Of a stretch of 64,000 nt of DNA, positions 1 through 8,788 are shown in pieces. Numbering within the stretch: the first letter of the stretch is position 1; each line of letters opens with the position of its first letter. Made by a program: the position numbers and the translations under genes. Under the pieces are notes generated by a model. It did not search any database and was not told where the DNA came from. It saw only the letters and a list, made by a program, of their open reading frames with translations. Origin of the DNA: DATBHW01 sp035307385 (GTDB lineage Bacteria; Chloroflexota; Ktedonobacteria; Ktedonobacterales; DATBGS01); contig DATGID010000024.1 of the NCBI GenBank assembly GCA_035307385.1, forward strand, positions 280,299-344,298, in the 5' to 3' direction.

Positions 1-559
1 GCCAGATTGCCAACAGGGGTGTGGGCGCGGGACGGGGCAATCCCACCAGCAAGGTAGCAACCCGCGCGTTCTGATTGAGCACCGGCGTCACCAGCACGCG
101 ATAGGTGTCCGAGTTGTTCCATTGGCCCCAGCCCCAGCCGTACTGGTGTGATTGAGGGACGGCAAGATCAAACAGCCCCGCGTTTTGCCCTGCCCTGGCC
201 TGAAGCTGTTGGATCAGGCTGTCTGTCAACGGGCCGCGCGGGTCTAGTACAGCCCCATCAGGACCAAGCAGCAGCGCCATCTCTTGCGAAGACAAGCTGA
301 GATGCGCAGATGTCAACGCTGCGTGAGTTGCCAACGCCTGCTTATAGGCTGCCGCGAATTGCTGACTGTCCTGGTAGAGCTGCGCCTCTACCCTGCTCTC
401 GGCAGCATTGGTATTGAGGAAGATTTGCGACGAACCATAGAGGCTGCCACCGAAGACTAAGATAATAAAACCCATCAAGGCCAGATACCAGAGGGTGAGG
501 CGCACCCGCACGCTGGCAGTGAAGGGGACACGAGAACGATAGTGCGCGGCGTATTTCAT
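1..559 (-). CDS. Sensor histidine kinase, N-terminal part (cut by window start)
   Basis: Reading the minus strand from an ATG at 559 gives an open frame of 186 codons that runs off the window. It starts with a short basic stretch and one strong membrane segment (about residues 20-42, rich in L, I, F and G), followed by an extracytoplasmic sensor-like region with charged and Q-rich helices. The HisKA and ATPase domains would lie outside the window, so the kinase call rests on the topology and on the partner: the gene begins 9 bases after the stop of a PhoB-type response regulator, the usual regulator-kinase operon order. The signal sensed cannot be told. Confidence 0.75.
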   Translation of the reverse strand, partial: MKYAAHYRSRVPFTASVRVRLTLWYLALMGFIILVFGGSLYGSSQIFLNTNAAESRVEAQLYQDSQQFAAAYKQALATHAALTSAHLSLSSQEMALLLGPDGAVLDPRGPLTDSLIQQLQARAGQNAGLFDLAVPQSHQYGWGWGQWNNSDTYRVLVTPVLNQNARVATLLVGLPRPAPTPLLAIW

Positions 560-568
560 AGGACATGC

Positions 569-1249
569 TCAGCCTTCTGGCGACGGGGTCAGGCGATAGC
601 CGATGCCGCGCACAGTGGTCAACAATTTGATGGCAAAGGGGTCGTCGATCTTCCGACGCAGCCTGCGGATGTAGACATCAATCACATTTGATTCGCACTC
701 GAAGTCATAGTTCCAGATATGCTGCTCAATCATCTCGCGCGTGACGACCTGGTTGCGGTGATAGAGCAAATATTCGAGCAGCGCAAACTCTTTGGGCGTC
801 AACTCAATCGGCTTTCCAGCGCGCTCGACGCTGTGAGTCGTCGGGTCGACGATCAGGCTGCCCATCTCCAGGCGGCCAGGTTGGTAGGACTGCTGGCGAC
901 GTAACAATGCGCGCAGGCGGGCCAGCAATTCCTGCATCGCAAACGGTTTCACCAGGTAGTCATCGGCCCCGCAGTCGAGGCCCTGCACGCGATCATCCAC
1001 GCTGTCACGCGCGGTCAGCAGCAGGATAGGCGTCTGCATCCGGCGATGGCGCAGGTTACGGCAGACCTCCAGACCATCTTTGATGGGCAGCAGAATGTCC
1101 AGGATGATGAGGTCGTATGGGGTAAGTTCGGCGAAATCCTGCCCTTCCTGTCCATCATAAGCCGTATCGACGCTGTAGCCTTCGTGTTCCAGGTTCATTT
1201 TCAGCGAATTGCTGAGACGATGATTATCTTCCACCAGCAGAATGCGCAT
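569..1249 (-). CDS. OmpR/PhoB-family response regulator
   Basis: A 226-residue two-domain response regulator. The N-terminal receiver domain shows the acidic pocket after ILLVEDN, the phospho-acceptor Asp in LIILDILLP, the LLLTAR threonine switch and the DYLVKPF lysine. The C-terminal winged helix shows the trans-activation loop and the family signature VIDVYIRRLRRKID and VRGIGYRL. An open frame extends upstream to 1318, but MRILLVEDN at 1249 is the natural domain start and is preceded by an AAAGGA-type ribosome site. It is the first gene of an operon with the sensor kinase that begins 9 bases downstream. Three TGTCAT direct repeats just upstream may be its own binding site. Target genes are unknown. 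Confidence 0.93.
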   Translation of the reverse strand: MRILLVEDNHRLSNSLKMNLEHEGYSVDTAYDGQEGQDFAELTPYDLIILDILLPIKDGLEVCRNLRHRRMQTPILLLTARDSVDDRVQGLDCGADDYLVKPFAMQELLARLRALLRRQQSYQPGRLEMGSLIVDPTTHSVERAGKPIELTPKEFALLEYLLYHRNQVVTREMIEQHIWNYDFECESNVIDVYIRRLRRKIDDPFAIKLLTTVRGIGYRLTPSPEG

Positions 1250-1298
1250 GGGAAACTGTATCCTTTGCTGCTCACCCTCAAGCTCAGATAGTCGCATT

Positions 1299-1328
1299 AT
1301 GACATATCGAGATGACAATTCGATGACA
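1299..1328 (-). promoter_or_regulatory. Candidate autoregulatory operator: three TGTCAT direct repeats
   Basis: On the minus strand TGTCAT occurs three times, at 1299-1304, 1312-1317 and 1323-1328 (steps of 13 and 11 bases), with a fourth copy in the opposite orientation at 1355-1360. Spacing near one helical turn is typical for direct repeats bound by OmpR/PhoB-family dimers. The repeats lie 50-80 bases upstream of the regulator start. Binding by this regulator is inference. Confidence 0.45.
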
Positions 1329-1456
1329 AAACGGCATAGGAAAGTTCATGGTGTTGTCATCTGGCCCGGCTAGACTCTGGGGTAGAGATGTGGCGTTCAG
1401 AGGAAGACGAGCATCTGCATAAACACCCACACTCTGATGAGAGAAGGATTATCCAT

Positions 1457-2344
1457 ATGCCTCGACCATTTCGTTTTGCTGTGGTAACCAGCGGTTTCGC
1501 CCAATCGCAGGGCGCGTGGGTCGCTCTGGCGCGGCGGGCTGAGGAGCTTGGTTACGCGGCCTTGCTTATGCCAGATCGCCCGTCGATGGGCGGCCTGGCT
1601 CCTCTGACAGCGCTGGCAGTGGCCGCCGCGAGTACCACAACGCTGCGCGTGGGCAGTTATGTCTTCTGCAACGATTACCGGCACCCGGCGATGCTGGCAA
1701 AGGAAGCTGCCACATTGGATGTGCTCTCTGGCGGACGTTTTGAACTGGGGCTGGGAGCAGGTGTTTCGCTGGTCGATTACATGCAGATGGGCTTGCCCTT
1801 TGAAGGCGCGGGCACGCGCATCAGCCGTCTGGAGGAAGCTCTGCACATCATCAAAGCCTGCTTTACCCAGGAGGTGGTGAACTTCACCGGAAAGCACTAC
1901 ACGATTGCCGACCTGAAAGGGCTGCCCAAGCCCATTCAGCAGCCCCACCCGCCTATCTTCATCGGCAGCACCGGCAAACGGCTGCTTTCCATCGCGGCCC
2001 AGCTTGCCGATGGCATCGCGCCCGCGCTCAGAATCTCTGCCCAGGGGGTTGACCCAACCGACGCGCCGCTGGAGGAAAAAGTAGGATGGATTCAAAGCGC
2101 GGCAGGAGAACGTTTTGCCCATCTGGAACTGAGCCAGAGCGCCTACTTTATCGCGCTCGCCGATAGCCCGGCTGAGGTGGTTTCCCAGCCAGGGCTGCCT
2201 TTTTCCAGGCAATCGATGAGCACCGAACAGGCCGTCAGTTATCTCATCGAGCAACGCGAGCGCTATGGGTTCTCGTACATGCAGGTGTTCGATGGGCAGA
2301 TGGAGAATTTCGCTCCAGTTGTGGCCCGGCTGGCAGGGAAATAA
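1457..2344 (+). CDS. LLM-class F420-dependent oxidoreductase
   Basis: A 295-residue luciferase-like monooxygenase-fold protein of the F420-dependent group. Visible family features are an N-terminal beta strand RFAVVT, the GYAALLMPDRP segment, the LRVGSYV strand, the central signature LAKEAATLDVLSGGR followed by FELGLGAG, and the PHPPIFIGSTGKR strand near residue 195. These enzymes are TIM barrels that use coenzyme F420 (or FMN) for hydride transfer; the substrate cannot be read from sequence. The open frame begins at 1388, but the ATG at 1457 has a GAGAAGGA ribosome site 8 bases upstream and matches the family start. Its stop overlaps by one base an upstream ATG of the next frame, so both may be cotranscribed. 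Confidence 0.88.
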   Translation: MPRPFRFAVVTSGFAQSQGAWVALARRAEELGYAALLMPDRPSMGGLAPLTALAVAAASTTTLRVGSYVFCNDYRHPAMLAKEAATLDVLSGGRFELGLGAGVSLVDYMQMGLPFEGAGTRISRLEEALHIIKACFTQEVVNFTGKHYTIADLKGLPKPIQQPHPPIFIGSTGKRLLSIAAQLADGIAPALRISAQGVDPTDAPLEEKVGWIQSAAGERFAHLELSQSAYFIALADSPAEVVSQPGLPFSRQSMSTEQAVSYLIEQRERYGFSYMQVFDGQMENFAPVVARLAGK

Positions 2345-2379
2345 TGTGTGACGCGCTTTTGGAAGGAGGATTTCTTGAG

Positions 2380-2781
2380 ATGGCTGTAGGGATTATTCGC
2401 TGGATTGGCAGCATTGCTGGCCTGGGAGCCTTGACGCTGGGGCTGTTGTTCTGGATTGCCAATATCGATTTCATCAGTCTGCATATGCTGTTTGGCATCA
2501 TTGTGGCCCTTTCGCTGCTGACGCTGGGCCTGGTGGCGCTCTTCAGCAAGGGATTGAGGCTGCTGGGGGGCGTTGGCGTGGTCTACGCGCTGGTCGTTCC
2601 GATCTTTGGCCTGACGCAAGATCAGATTCTGGATACCGATGCACACTGGATCATTCAGGCGGCGCATCTGTTGGTAGGCATTGGCGCGCTGGCGTTGATA
2701 GGCATCATCAGCACGCGCTACCAACGTCACAAACAGATGTCAGACAAGAGCGCGGCGCTGCAAAGAGGGGTCGCCTCGTAA
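2380..2781 (+). CDS. Small four-helix membrane protein
   Basis: A 133-residue protein with about four hydrophobic helices (near residues 5-28, 35-55, 60-82 and 95-112) and a basic, polar C-terminal tail that should be cytoplasmic. No catalytic motif is visible and I do not recognise a named family. The frame is open from 2344, touching the stop of the oxidoreductase, but an AGGAGG at 2364-2369 places translation at the ATG at 2380 (a TTG at 2374 is also possible). It sits 36 bases behind the LLM oxidoreductase on the same strand and is likely cotranscribed with it. Confidence 0.7.
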   Translation: MAVGIIRWIGSIAGLGALTLGLLFWIANIDFISLHMLFGIIVALSLLTLGLVALFSKGLRLLGGVGVVYALVVPIFGLTQDQILDTDAHWIIQAAHLLVGIGALALIGIISTRYQRHKQMSDKSAALQRGVAS

Positions 2782-2916
2782 TGTAGGAGCATGCCGTTGC
2801 CTTTCAGTGCTTCCCTTCCTCCACGACTGTAACCTTCCGCTGTATACTACTGCCGAAGCTTACATCACTCGACGCATGCCCCCGTAGGGGCATCGCGTCA
2901 TTTTCGGAGGGAAGAG

Positions 2917-4488
2917 ATGCTGAAACGACCGGCCACCACTCTGGCGCGCAAACGCGGGTTCACGGACCCAGGGCCGGACGATCTGATCGAGGCCACGATT
3001 GCCGAACTCCAGGCGCGCATGGCGTCGGGAGAACTTACCGCCCTGGCGCTGGTGCAGCAGTATAAGGCGCGCATCAAAGCCATCGACTGGCATGGCCCCA
3101 GGGTGCATTCCGTGCTGGAACTGAACCCGGACGCGGAGAAGATTGCCAGGGCACTTGACCAGGAGCGGCGCGACCAAGGCCCGCGTGGGCCGCTGCACGG
3201 CATTCCCCTCATGCTCAAAGACAACATAGACACCCACGACCAGATGCATACGACGGCGGCCTCGCTGGCGCTGCTTGGCTCGACGCCGCCCCTGGATGCC
3301 ACCGTCGCCAGCCGCCTGCGCGACGCCGGGGCGGTGCTGCTGGGCAAGCTCAATATGAGCGAGTGGGCCAATTTTCGTTCCAACAATTCATCGAGCGGCT
3401 GGAGCGGACGAGGCGGCCAATGTCTGAATCCTTACGCGCTTGATCGCAGCCCCTGCGGCTCCAGTTCAGGGTCGGGCGCGGCAGTGGCAGCCAACCTCTG
3501 CGCTGCGGCTTTGGGAACCGAGACCAACGGGTCGATCTTATGCCCCTCGGGGATCAACATGGTGGCGGCCATCAAGCCCACGCTTGGACTGACCTCGCGG
3601 GCCGGAGTCATTCCCATTTCCCATAATCAGGACACCATAGGGCCGTTTGGGCGCACCGTGGCGGATGCAGCCACAGTGCTGGGCGCATTGGTTGGGGTTG
3701 ACCCGCGCGATCCGGCAACTGCCGAAAGCAGCGGCCATTTCTTCAGCGACTATCGGCCTTTCCTTGACCCCAATGGCCTTCGGGGCGCGCGCATTGGTAT
3801 TATCCGCCAGGTCTTCGCGGGCTTTCAGGATAAGGTCGATGTGATCTACAACCAGGCCATCGCCGCGATGAAGGACGCGGGCGCGATCATCGTTGACCCG
3901 GCTGATCTGCCCTCCGGGCAGGCCATGGAAGACTCGCCCGATCAACTGACCGTCCTCCTCTTCGATTTCAAGGCAGACCTGAATGCGTACCTGGCCGAGC
4001 GTGGCGACCAGACCATCCACACGCTGCAAGACGTGATCGACTTCAACAATGCCCATGCCTCAGAAGAACTGCCGTTCTTCGGCCAGGACCTCTTCCTCCA
4101 GGCACAGGCGGTTGATCTGACTGACCAGGCCACGATTGCCGCCTATGAGGCTGCGCTTGCCAGGAACCACCTTCTCAGCCGGGAGCAGGGCATCGACGCG
4201 GTGCTGCAAGAGTTCCACCTGGACGCGCTGGTCGCGCCCACCAATGCCGTCGCCTGGAAGATTGATCTGCTGGACGGGGACCATCACCTGGGCGGTTCCT
4301 CGACGCCAACCTCGCTGGCAGGCTATCCGGCAATCTCGGTGCCCGCTGGGCTTTCCTATGGGCTGCCGGTGAGCATCACTTTCATGGGCACAGCCTGGAG
4401 CGAGCCAACGCTTATCAAGCTGGCCTCCGGCTTTGAGGCGGTAACCAAGGCGCGCCAGCCACCTATGTTCGTACCGGCAGCATCGTGA
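2917..4488 (+). CDS. Amidase signature family hydrolase
   Basis: A 523-residue amidase signature protein, full length for the family. The Ser-cisSer-Lys catalytic triad is visible: Lys101 in PLMLKDN, the cis-Ser around residue 184 in the CGSSSGSGAAVAA glycine/serine stretch, and the nucleophile Ser206 in GTETNGSILCP. The C-terminal domain closes the fold with SLAGYPAISVPAG. The sequence resembles stand-alone amidases acting on small amides or peptides more than GatA, because no gatB or gatC lies nearby. No signal peptide is seen, so it should be cytoplasmic. The ATG follows a GGAGGGAAGAG ribosome site directly. It stands alone between intergenic regions. Confidence 0.9.
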   Translation: MLKRPATTLARKRGFTDPGPDDLIEATIAELQARMASGELTALALVQQYKARIKAIDWHGPRVHSVLELNPDAEKIARALDQERRDQGPRGPLHGIPLMLKDNIDTHDQMHTTAASLALLGSTPPLDATVASRLRDAGAVLLGKLNMSEWANFRSNNSSSGWSGRGGQCLNPYALDRSPCGSSSGSGAAVAANLCAAALGTETNGSILCPSGINMVAAIKPTLGLTSRAGVIPISHNQDTIGPFGRTVADAATVLGALVGVDPRDPATAESSGHFFSDYRPFLDPNGLRGARIGIIRQVFAGFQDKVDVIYNQAIAAMKDAGAIIVDPADLPSGQAMEDSPDQLTVLLFDFKADLNAYLAERGDQTIHTLQDVIDFNNAHASEELPFFGQDLFLQAQAVDLTDQATIAAYEAALARNHLLSREQGIDAVLQEFHLDALVAPTNAVAWKIDLLDGDHHLGGSSTPTSLAGYPAISVPAGLSYGLPVSITFMGTAWSEPTLIKLASGFEAVTKARQPPMFVPAAS

Positions 4489-4571
4489 TCTAGGGGAATC
4501 ACAGCGGCGCGGATGAGGTTACAAAACAGGGGTACAGTACGTCTGGATGTATAGCTATTGGGGAGAGTCCA

Positions 4572-7502
4572 ATGATTCCTGTACCTGTGACCCTGGCCGC
4601 CTGGCGCGTGCGCCAGATGTGGCGCTTACTCATCGTGACCTGCCTGGGCATGCTGGCAGGCGTAGTGCTCGTGTGCTCCGCGCCGCTCTTTTCGCAGGTC
4701 ACGCTGACGGCTGGGCTGCGCAGCGTGCTGACTGCCAGCCCCGAAGCTTCAGAAATCGTGCTCCATTCGGAAGCGAAGGAGCTATCCACCTCGATAGCTG
4801 CCCAGGACAATCAAGAGCTTGGAGCATTTATCCAGGAGCGGCTGGGCAGCTATCTGAGCGGCGCACCGCAATTTTCGATTCAACCGCAACCGCTCCATGT
4901 CTCTTCTTTCAGACCTGGCGATCAGCTTCAGCTTGTTGGCGATTCGATGTCGGCGAGCGCTGCCCATGTGAAGCTGGTGCAAGGGCGTCTTCCGCAAGAA
5001 AACAGCGACGAGATCGAGATGGCGATGACGCCAGATTCGGCTGCCGACATCCACGCGCCCATTGGAACAACTTTTACCACCACGCTTGGGTTCCTTGGCT
5101 CGCCGAACCCTACCGAAATCACATTGACGCTGCGGCTGGTGGGAACCTTTCTGCCCCTGGCTGGCGATCCGTTCTGGCATGGTGTGACGTTCGAGCCAGG
5201 CATCCTGGGGGAATTTACGCAGTATCAGGCGCTGATGTCGAATGATGGCTTTCTGGCTGCCCTCACACGTGCGGAAAATCTCAACGAATCCAATCTCTTC
5301 CTGGATAAACCTGACCTCCTCTGGTACTATCAGTTGGATGTGGCGCAGATCAAGATGGCGGATATAGATGATCTGATTAGTCGGCTAGATACGACGCAGA
5401 TTCAGCTCGCGCAGCATTTTCTTAACACCCCATCGCTCACCGCTACGCAGCTTTTCGGGTCTCCTGTAGAATCATTTGGAAACCCGAGCACGATTGAAGA
5501 CTATCGCGCTCGGGTCTCGGTGGTCCAGGTTCCGGTGGGTATCATCGCGCTGCAAGTGTTCTGCCTGGTCCTCTTTTTTGTGAGCATGATGTCCGATCTG
5601 CTGGTGGAGCGCCAGGCAGACGTTATTGCACTGCTGCGCAGCCGGGGAGCCAGCCGCTGGCAGATTTTGGGTTCTTTTGTGAGTCAGAGCATTGGCCTGG
5701 GTCTTATCGCGCTTATTGCTGGCCTGCTGCTTGCCATCTTCACCACGCGCTTGATCGCACACGTGCTGCTTAGCCCAACCGATCAGGGCGCGCTGAACAT
5801 TCTTGACGGCAATCCGTTCCAGGTCTCCCTGGGAGTAGGCTGGTACGCGCTGGCTGCCTCCCTGGGAGCGGTCATAGCACTGATCGTTGCGCTCAGGAGT
5901 TCGGCCAGCCGTGACGTGCTTGAGATGCGCCGCCAGGCCGCACGCGCAACACGCGCGCCGCTCTGGCAGCGTCTCTATCTGGATATCGTGGCGGCCATCA
6001 TTGCGCTGACGGGCTTTATCATCTCGCTCTATGTAACGCACGCGGGCGTCCTGGATGCGCGTGTCGATCTGCTGATTGCCGCGCCGCTGGCCCTGATAGC
6101 ACCTATCTTCCTGGTGATTGCCGGGGTGCTCTGCTTTTTGCGCCTCTTTCCTCTGCTCGTGCGTCTAGCAGCGCGCTTTTCTGCCCGACGCCCGCACGCT
6201 GCGCCGATGCTGGCACTGGCGCAGATGGGCCGCGCGCCACGTCAAGCGATGCGCATGGTGCTGCTGTTGGCGTTGGCAAGCAGTTTTGCTATTTTTTCAC
6301 TGACGTTCACCGCTTCCGAGTCGCAGCAGATTCTCAACGTGGCGGCGAATCAGGCGGGAGCCGATTTTAGCGGGGCAACTCCGAATTTCACGGTGGTTGC
6401 CTCCGCCGCCCAGCAAACCCTGGCCCAGCGAACAGCAGCCTATCGCAACATTCCAGGCGTCCTCTCCGCGACCCTGGGTTATGCCATCAGTGCTGTGCCG
6501 TCTGGAGGGGATTCGACCACCCCGCTGGCAATCAGGGCTGTGGATACACAGACCTTTGCCCAAACGGCCATCTGGACTGATCAGGACTCGTCTCAATCGC
6601 TGCCATGGCTGATGAGCCAGTTGAGACACGTATCTGCCCAGCCTGGTATTCCGGCAATTGTGGATGCGCTGGCCTGGAATGAACTGCATCTGGGCGTTGG
6701 CGCGCCCTTTTCGCTTTCGGTGCAGGATGGTTTGCTCGACTTCACAGCTATTGCCGAGGTGCAGCATATCCCTACTATCAACGATAGCCTGGACACCCCC
6801 GGAACCAGCGATTACACACCGCCTGGAGGCATCTTGATTGATTATCAAGTGTTTGCTCATGCCTACCAGAGCTTCACCCAGGAAACCCTCTCGCCGAATT
6901 ATGTCTGGCTGCGCACCAGCGATAATCCCACCTTCCTGGCAGAAATACGAGCGGCGCTGAAGTCCGGCGCCCTGCAATTGGCGCAGGTGAATGATCGCCG
7001 CGCCATGATTGCCGATCTGCAACATGACCCTCTTTATCTCTCGGTTATTGCTGTGCTCGGGCTGGGCGCGATTGTGACGGTTCTGCTGGCCCTGGTGGGC
7101 AATTTGATTGCCTCGTGGATGAATGCCCGCAGCCGCCTGATGAACTTTGTGGTGCTGCGGGCGCTGGGCAGCACACCTGGGCAGATTGCCGGTGTGTTGA
7201 TCTGGGAGCAGGGAATCATCTATACGACGGCTCTGCTGCTGGGTATCGCCTTTGGCGCCGTGCTGATAGCAACCATCGTTCCGGCGCTGGTGTTTGTTGC
7301 CGCGCCCAATAACGGGGCAGCAATCAGCAGCGGCGAGTTTTACGTGATTCAGCATGTGCTGCCGATTCAGATTGTTCTGCCCTCCGCGCTGGTTGCTGTC
7401 GTTGCCGGACTGGTGGTCATCTGCGTGGGCGCGCTTTGGATGATGGCGCGCATGGTTGCTCAGCCATCAATCGGTCAGGCTTTGCGGCTGAGTGAAGACT
7501 GA
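4572..7502 (+). CDS. FtsX/MacB-type ABC transporter permease, two-module
   Basis: A 976-residue membrane protein with two FtsX-type permease modules. Each has an N-terminal anchor, a large extracytoplasmic region and a block of three or four helices: helices near residues 20-40, 320-345, 375-400 and 425-445 in the first half, then 475-540, 565-585 and, at the C terminus, 830-860, 885-910 and 935-960. The motif RSRGASRWQI between helices is the coupling segment typical of the family, and LRALGSTPGQI is its counterpart in the second module. The family exports lipids, lipoproteins or peptides, or signals mechanically, with a separate ATPase. No ATPase gene is adjacent, which is unusual. The ATG has GGGGAGAG upstream. 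Confidence 0.88.
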   Translation: MIPVPVTLAAWRVRQMWRLLIVTCLGMLAGVVLVCSAPLFSQVTLTAGLRSVLTASPEASEIVLHSEAKELSTSIAAQDNQELGAFIQERLGSYLSGAPQFSIQPQPLHVSSFRPGDQLQLVGDSMSASAAHVKLVQGRLPQENSDEIEMAMTPDSAADIHAPIGTTFTTTLGFLGSPNPTEITLTLRLVGTFLPLAGDPFWHGVTFEPGILGEFTQYQALMSNDGFLAALTRAENLNESNLFLDKPDLLWYYQLDVAQIKMADIDDLISRLDTTQIQLAQHFLNTPSLTATQLFGSPVESFGNPSTIEDYRARVSVVQVPVGIIALQVFCLVLFFVSMMSDLLVERQADVIALLRSRGASRWQILGSFVSQSIGLGLIALIAGLLLAIFTTRLIAHVLLSPTDQGALNILDGNPFQVSLGVGWYALAASLGAVIALIVALRSSASRDVLEMRRQAARATRAPLWQRLYLDIVAAIIALTGFIISLYVTHAGVLDARVDLLIAAPLALIAPIFLVIAGVLCFLRLFPLLVRLAARFSARRPHAAPMLALAQMGRAPRQAMRMVLLLALASSFAIFSLTFTASESQQILNVAANQAGADFSGATPNFTVVASAAQQTLAQRTAAYRNIPGVLSATLGYAISAVPSGGDSTTPLAIRAVDTQTFAQTAIWTDQDSSQSLPWLMSQLRHVSAQPGIPAIVDALAWNELHLGVGAPFSLSVQDGLLDFTAIAEVQHIPTINDSLDTPGTSDYTPPGGILIDYQVFAHAYQSFTQETLSPNYVWLRTSDNPTFLAEIRAALKSGALQLAQVNDRRAMIADLQHDPLYLSVIAVLGLGAIVTVLLALVGNLIASWMNARSRLMNFVVLRALGSTPGQIAGVLIWEQGIIYTTALLLGIAFGAVLIATIVPALVFVAAPNNGAAISSGEFYVIQHVLPIQIVLPSALVAVVAGLVVICVGALWMMARMVAQPSIGQALRLSED

Positions 7503-7591
7503 GCAGCAGAGACATCACGGAACGACCGGCCATTGACAGCCCGCCGATAATAGCAGGTGCAACTTTTGATTGTTTGCGCAAGGAGGACGTT

Positions 7592-8350
7592 ATGGATCAA
7601 AATCCCCTGATACCCCCTCAAGAGCCGACGATTCCCGTCTCACAACCATTTCAGCCACCGACGCAGGCAGCATCTCAACCATTCTATCCGCCACCTCCGC
7701 CTCCGCCGCCGTCAGGCTATTATCCAGCACCCAGTCAGCCATTCTATCAACTGCCACCACAACCAATCAGGAAATCCAACAGCGGGCTGAAGATAGCCGC
7801 GCTGGCAATCATCTTTGTGATCTGTATCGTGGCGACGGCGGCGATTGCCTATCAGGTTGGGAAAAACAGCGTTAGCCAGTCGCCAACTGGTGGATCGACA
7901 ACTGGCAATTCGGCAAATACGCAAAATACACCAGGCAGCGGCACGACGCCCGTGTCTACCACAGCGCCGGGTCAGCAGCACTACAAAATTGGCGATCAGG
8001 TGCATGCTGCTGATTGGTTGATCGTTCTCAACAGCGCCATGACCTCGACCGGAGATGATGTCTTTCAACCAAGCGCGGGCGATATCTTTGTCGATGTCGA
8101 CCTGAGCCTGCAAAATCAGGCAACGACGAGTCAAGATATGAACATCTTCGATTTCACTCTCCGCTCCTCCGATGGGACTCCCTATATGGCCGCCCTCAGC
8201 GATTTGCCGGATATTACCGGAACTATCGTCGCCGGAGGCAAAGATCACGGGGGCATAGCCTTTGAAGTACCTCAGGCAGACAAAACCTTTACGCTGGAGT
8301 TTGTGCCAGATTTCGAAAGCGTTGCGGCCATCTGGAACATCAGCGTCTAG
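7592..8350 (+). CDS. Membrane-anchored DUF4352-type extracellular protein
   Basis: A 252-residue protein with a proline- and tyrosine-rich cytoplasmic N terminus (residues 1-65, repeated QPFY/PPPPP elements), one membrane helix (about 72-92, IAALAIIFVICIVATAAIAY), a Ser/Thr/Gly-rich linker and a C-terminal beta-sandwich domain of about 120 residues. That domain resembles the immunoglobulin-like DUF4352 family (telokin-like) found on Gram-positive surfaces, with the pattern of a long opening strand, FVDVDLSLQNQ, and a closing strand containing AFEVPQADKTFTL. Role unknown. An AGGAGG at 7581-7586 with 5-base spacing selects the ATG at 7592 over the earlier in-frame codon at 7574. Confidence 0.72.
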   Translation: MDQNPLIPPQEPTIPVSQPFQPPTQAASQPFYPPPPPPPPSGYYPAPSQPFYQLPPQPIRKSNSGLKIAALAIIFVICIVATAAIAYQVGKNSVSQSPTGGSTTGNSANTQNTPGSGTTPVSTTAPGQQHYKIGDQVHAADWLIVLNSAMTSTGDDVFQPSAGDIFVDVDLSLQNQATTSQDMNIFDFTLRSSDGTPYMAALSDLPDITGTIVAGGKDHGGIAFEVPQADKTFTLEFVPDFESVAAIWNISV

Positions 8351-8446
8351 CGCCAGGTACGCATCTCTTTTTGAGATGCCGGGGCTGAAGCAAGGGGGCC
8401 AAAGCCCCGGCGCTGGCGACGAGAACCGAGCGTATGTCACCACCTG
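8351..8446. terminator. Paired hairpins between convergent genes; repeat-like element
   Basis: Two hairpins lie back to back: CATCTC/GAGATG around a T5 loop at 8362-8378, then a perfect 9-bp GC stem (GCCGGGGCT at 8378-8386 with AGCCCCGGC at 8403-8411). They fall between the stop of the DUF4352-type gene and the stop of the small minus-strand frame, so they may end transcription from both sides, although no long T run follows the GC stem. The right arm and its flank resemble a stretch at 32135-32160, so this could also be a dispersed REP-like element. Confidence 0.45.
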
Positions 8447-8734
8447 CTACGAGCGCACCTTCAGATTGCCAAAGTTACCCACAACCAGCGGAAGCACCCG
8501 CAGAGCAATCTTGAACACACGGCCCAGGTAGTTGCCAACGATGGCAGCAATCAAGGCATCGTCGAGTGCGATTTCATCAATGGCATAGCCCGCTGCCTGA
8601 AGGGCAAACCGAACCACGAAGCGAATCACAACCAACACAAGCACCGCAAGAAGAAGCAGCCTTGGATTATCGTAATACTGCTGAGAGTGGTTACAAAACT
8701 GGCATGCTATGTGCATCACTGCCTGGCGAAGCAC
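8447..8734 (-). CDS. Small hypothetical membrane protein
   Basis: A 95-codon frame on the minus strand in the otherwise empty 438-base space between the DUF4352-type gene and the kinase gene. The protein has one clear membrane helix (LLLLAVLVLVVIRFVVRF, about residues 30-48) followed by an amphipathic region with a balanced acidic and hydrophobic composition. Codon use is like that of the neighbouring genes, which argues for a real gene. The start is unsure: GTG at 8734 or ATG at 8716, both with weak ribosome sites. No family is recognised. It is transcribed divergently from the kinase gene. Confidence 0.45.
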   Translation of the reverse strand: MLRQAVMHIACQFCNHSQQYYDNPRLLLLAVLVLVVIRFVVRFALQAAGYAIDEIALDDALIAAIVGNYLGRVFKIALRVLPLVVGNFGNLKVRS

Positions 8735-8788
8735 CAGGCCCTGCGTATGCGGGATTTCCGCTCGGACTACCAGAAGGATTATACCTGT

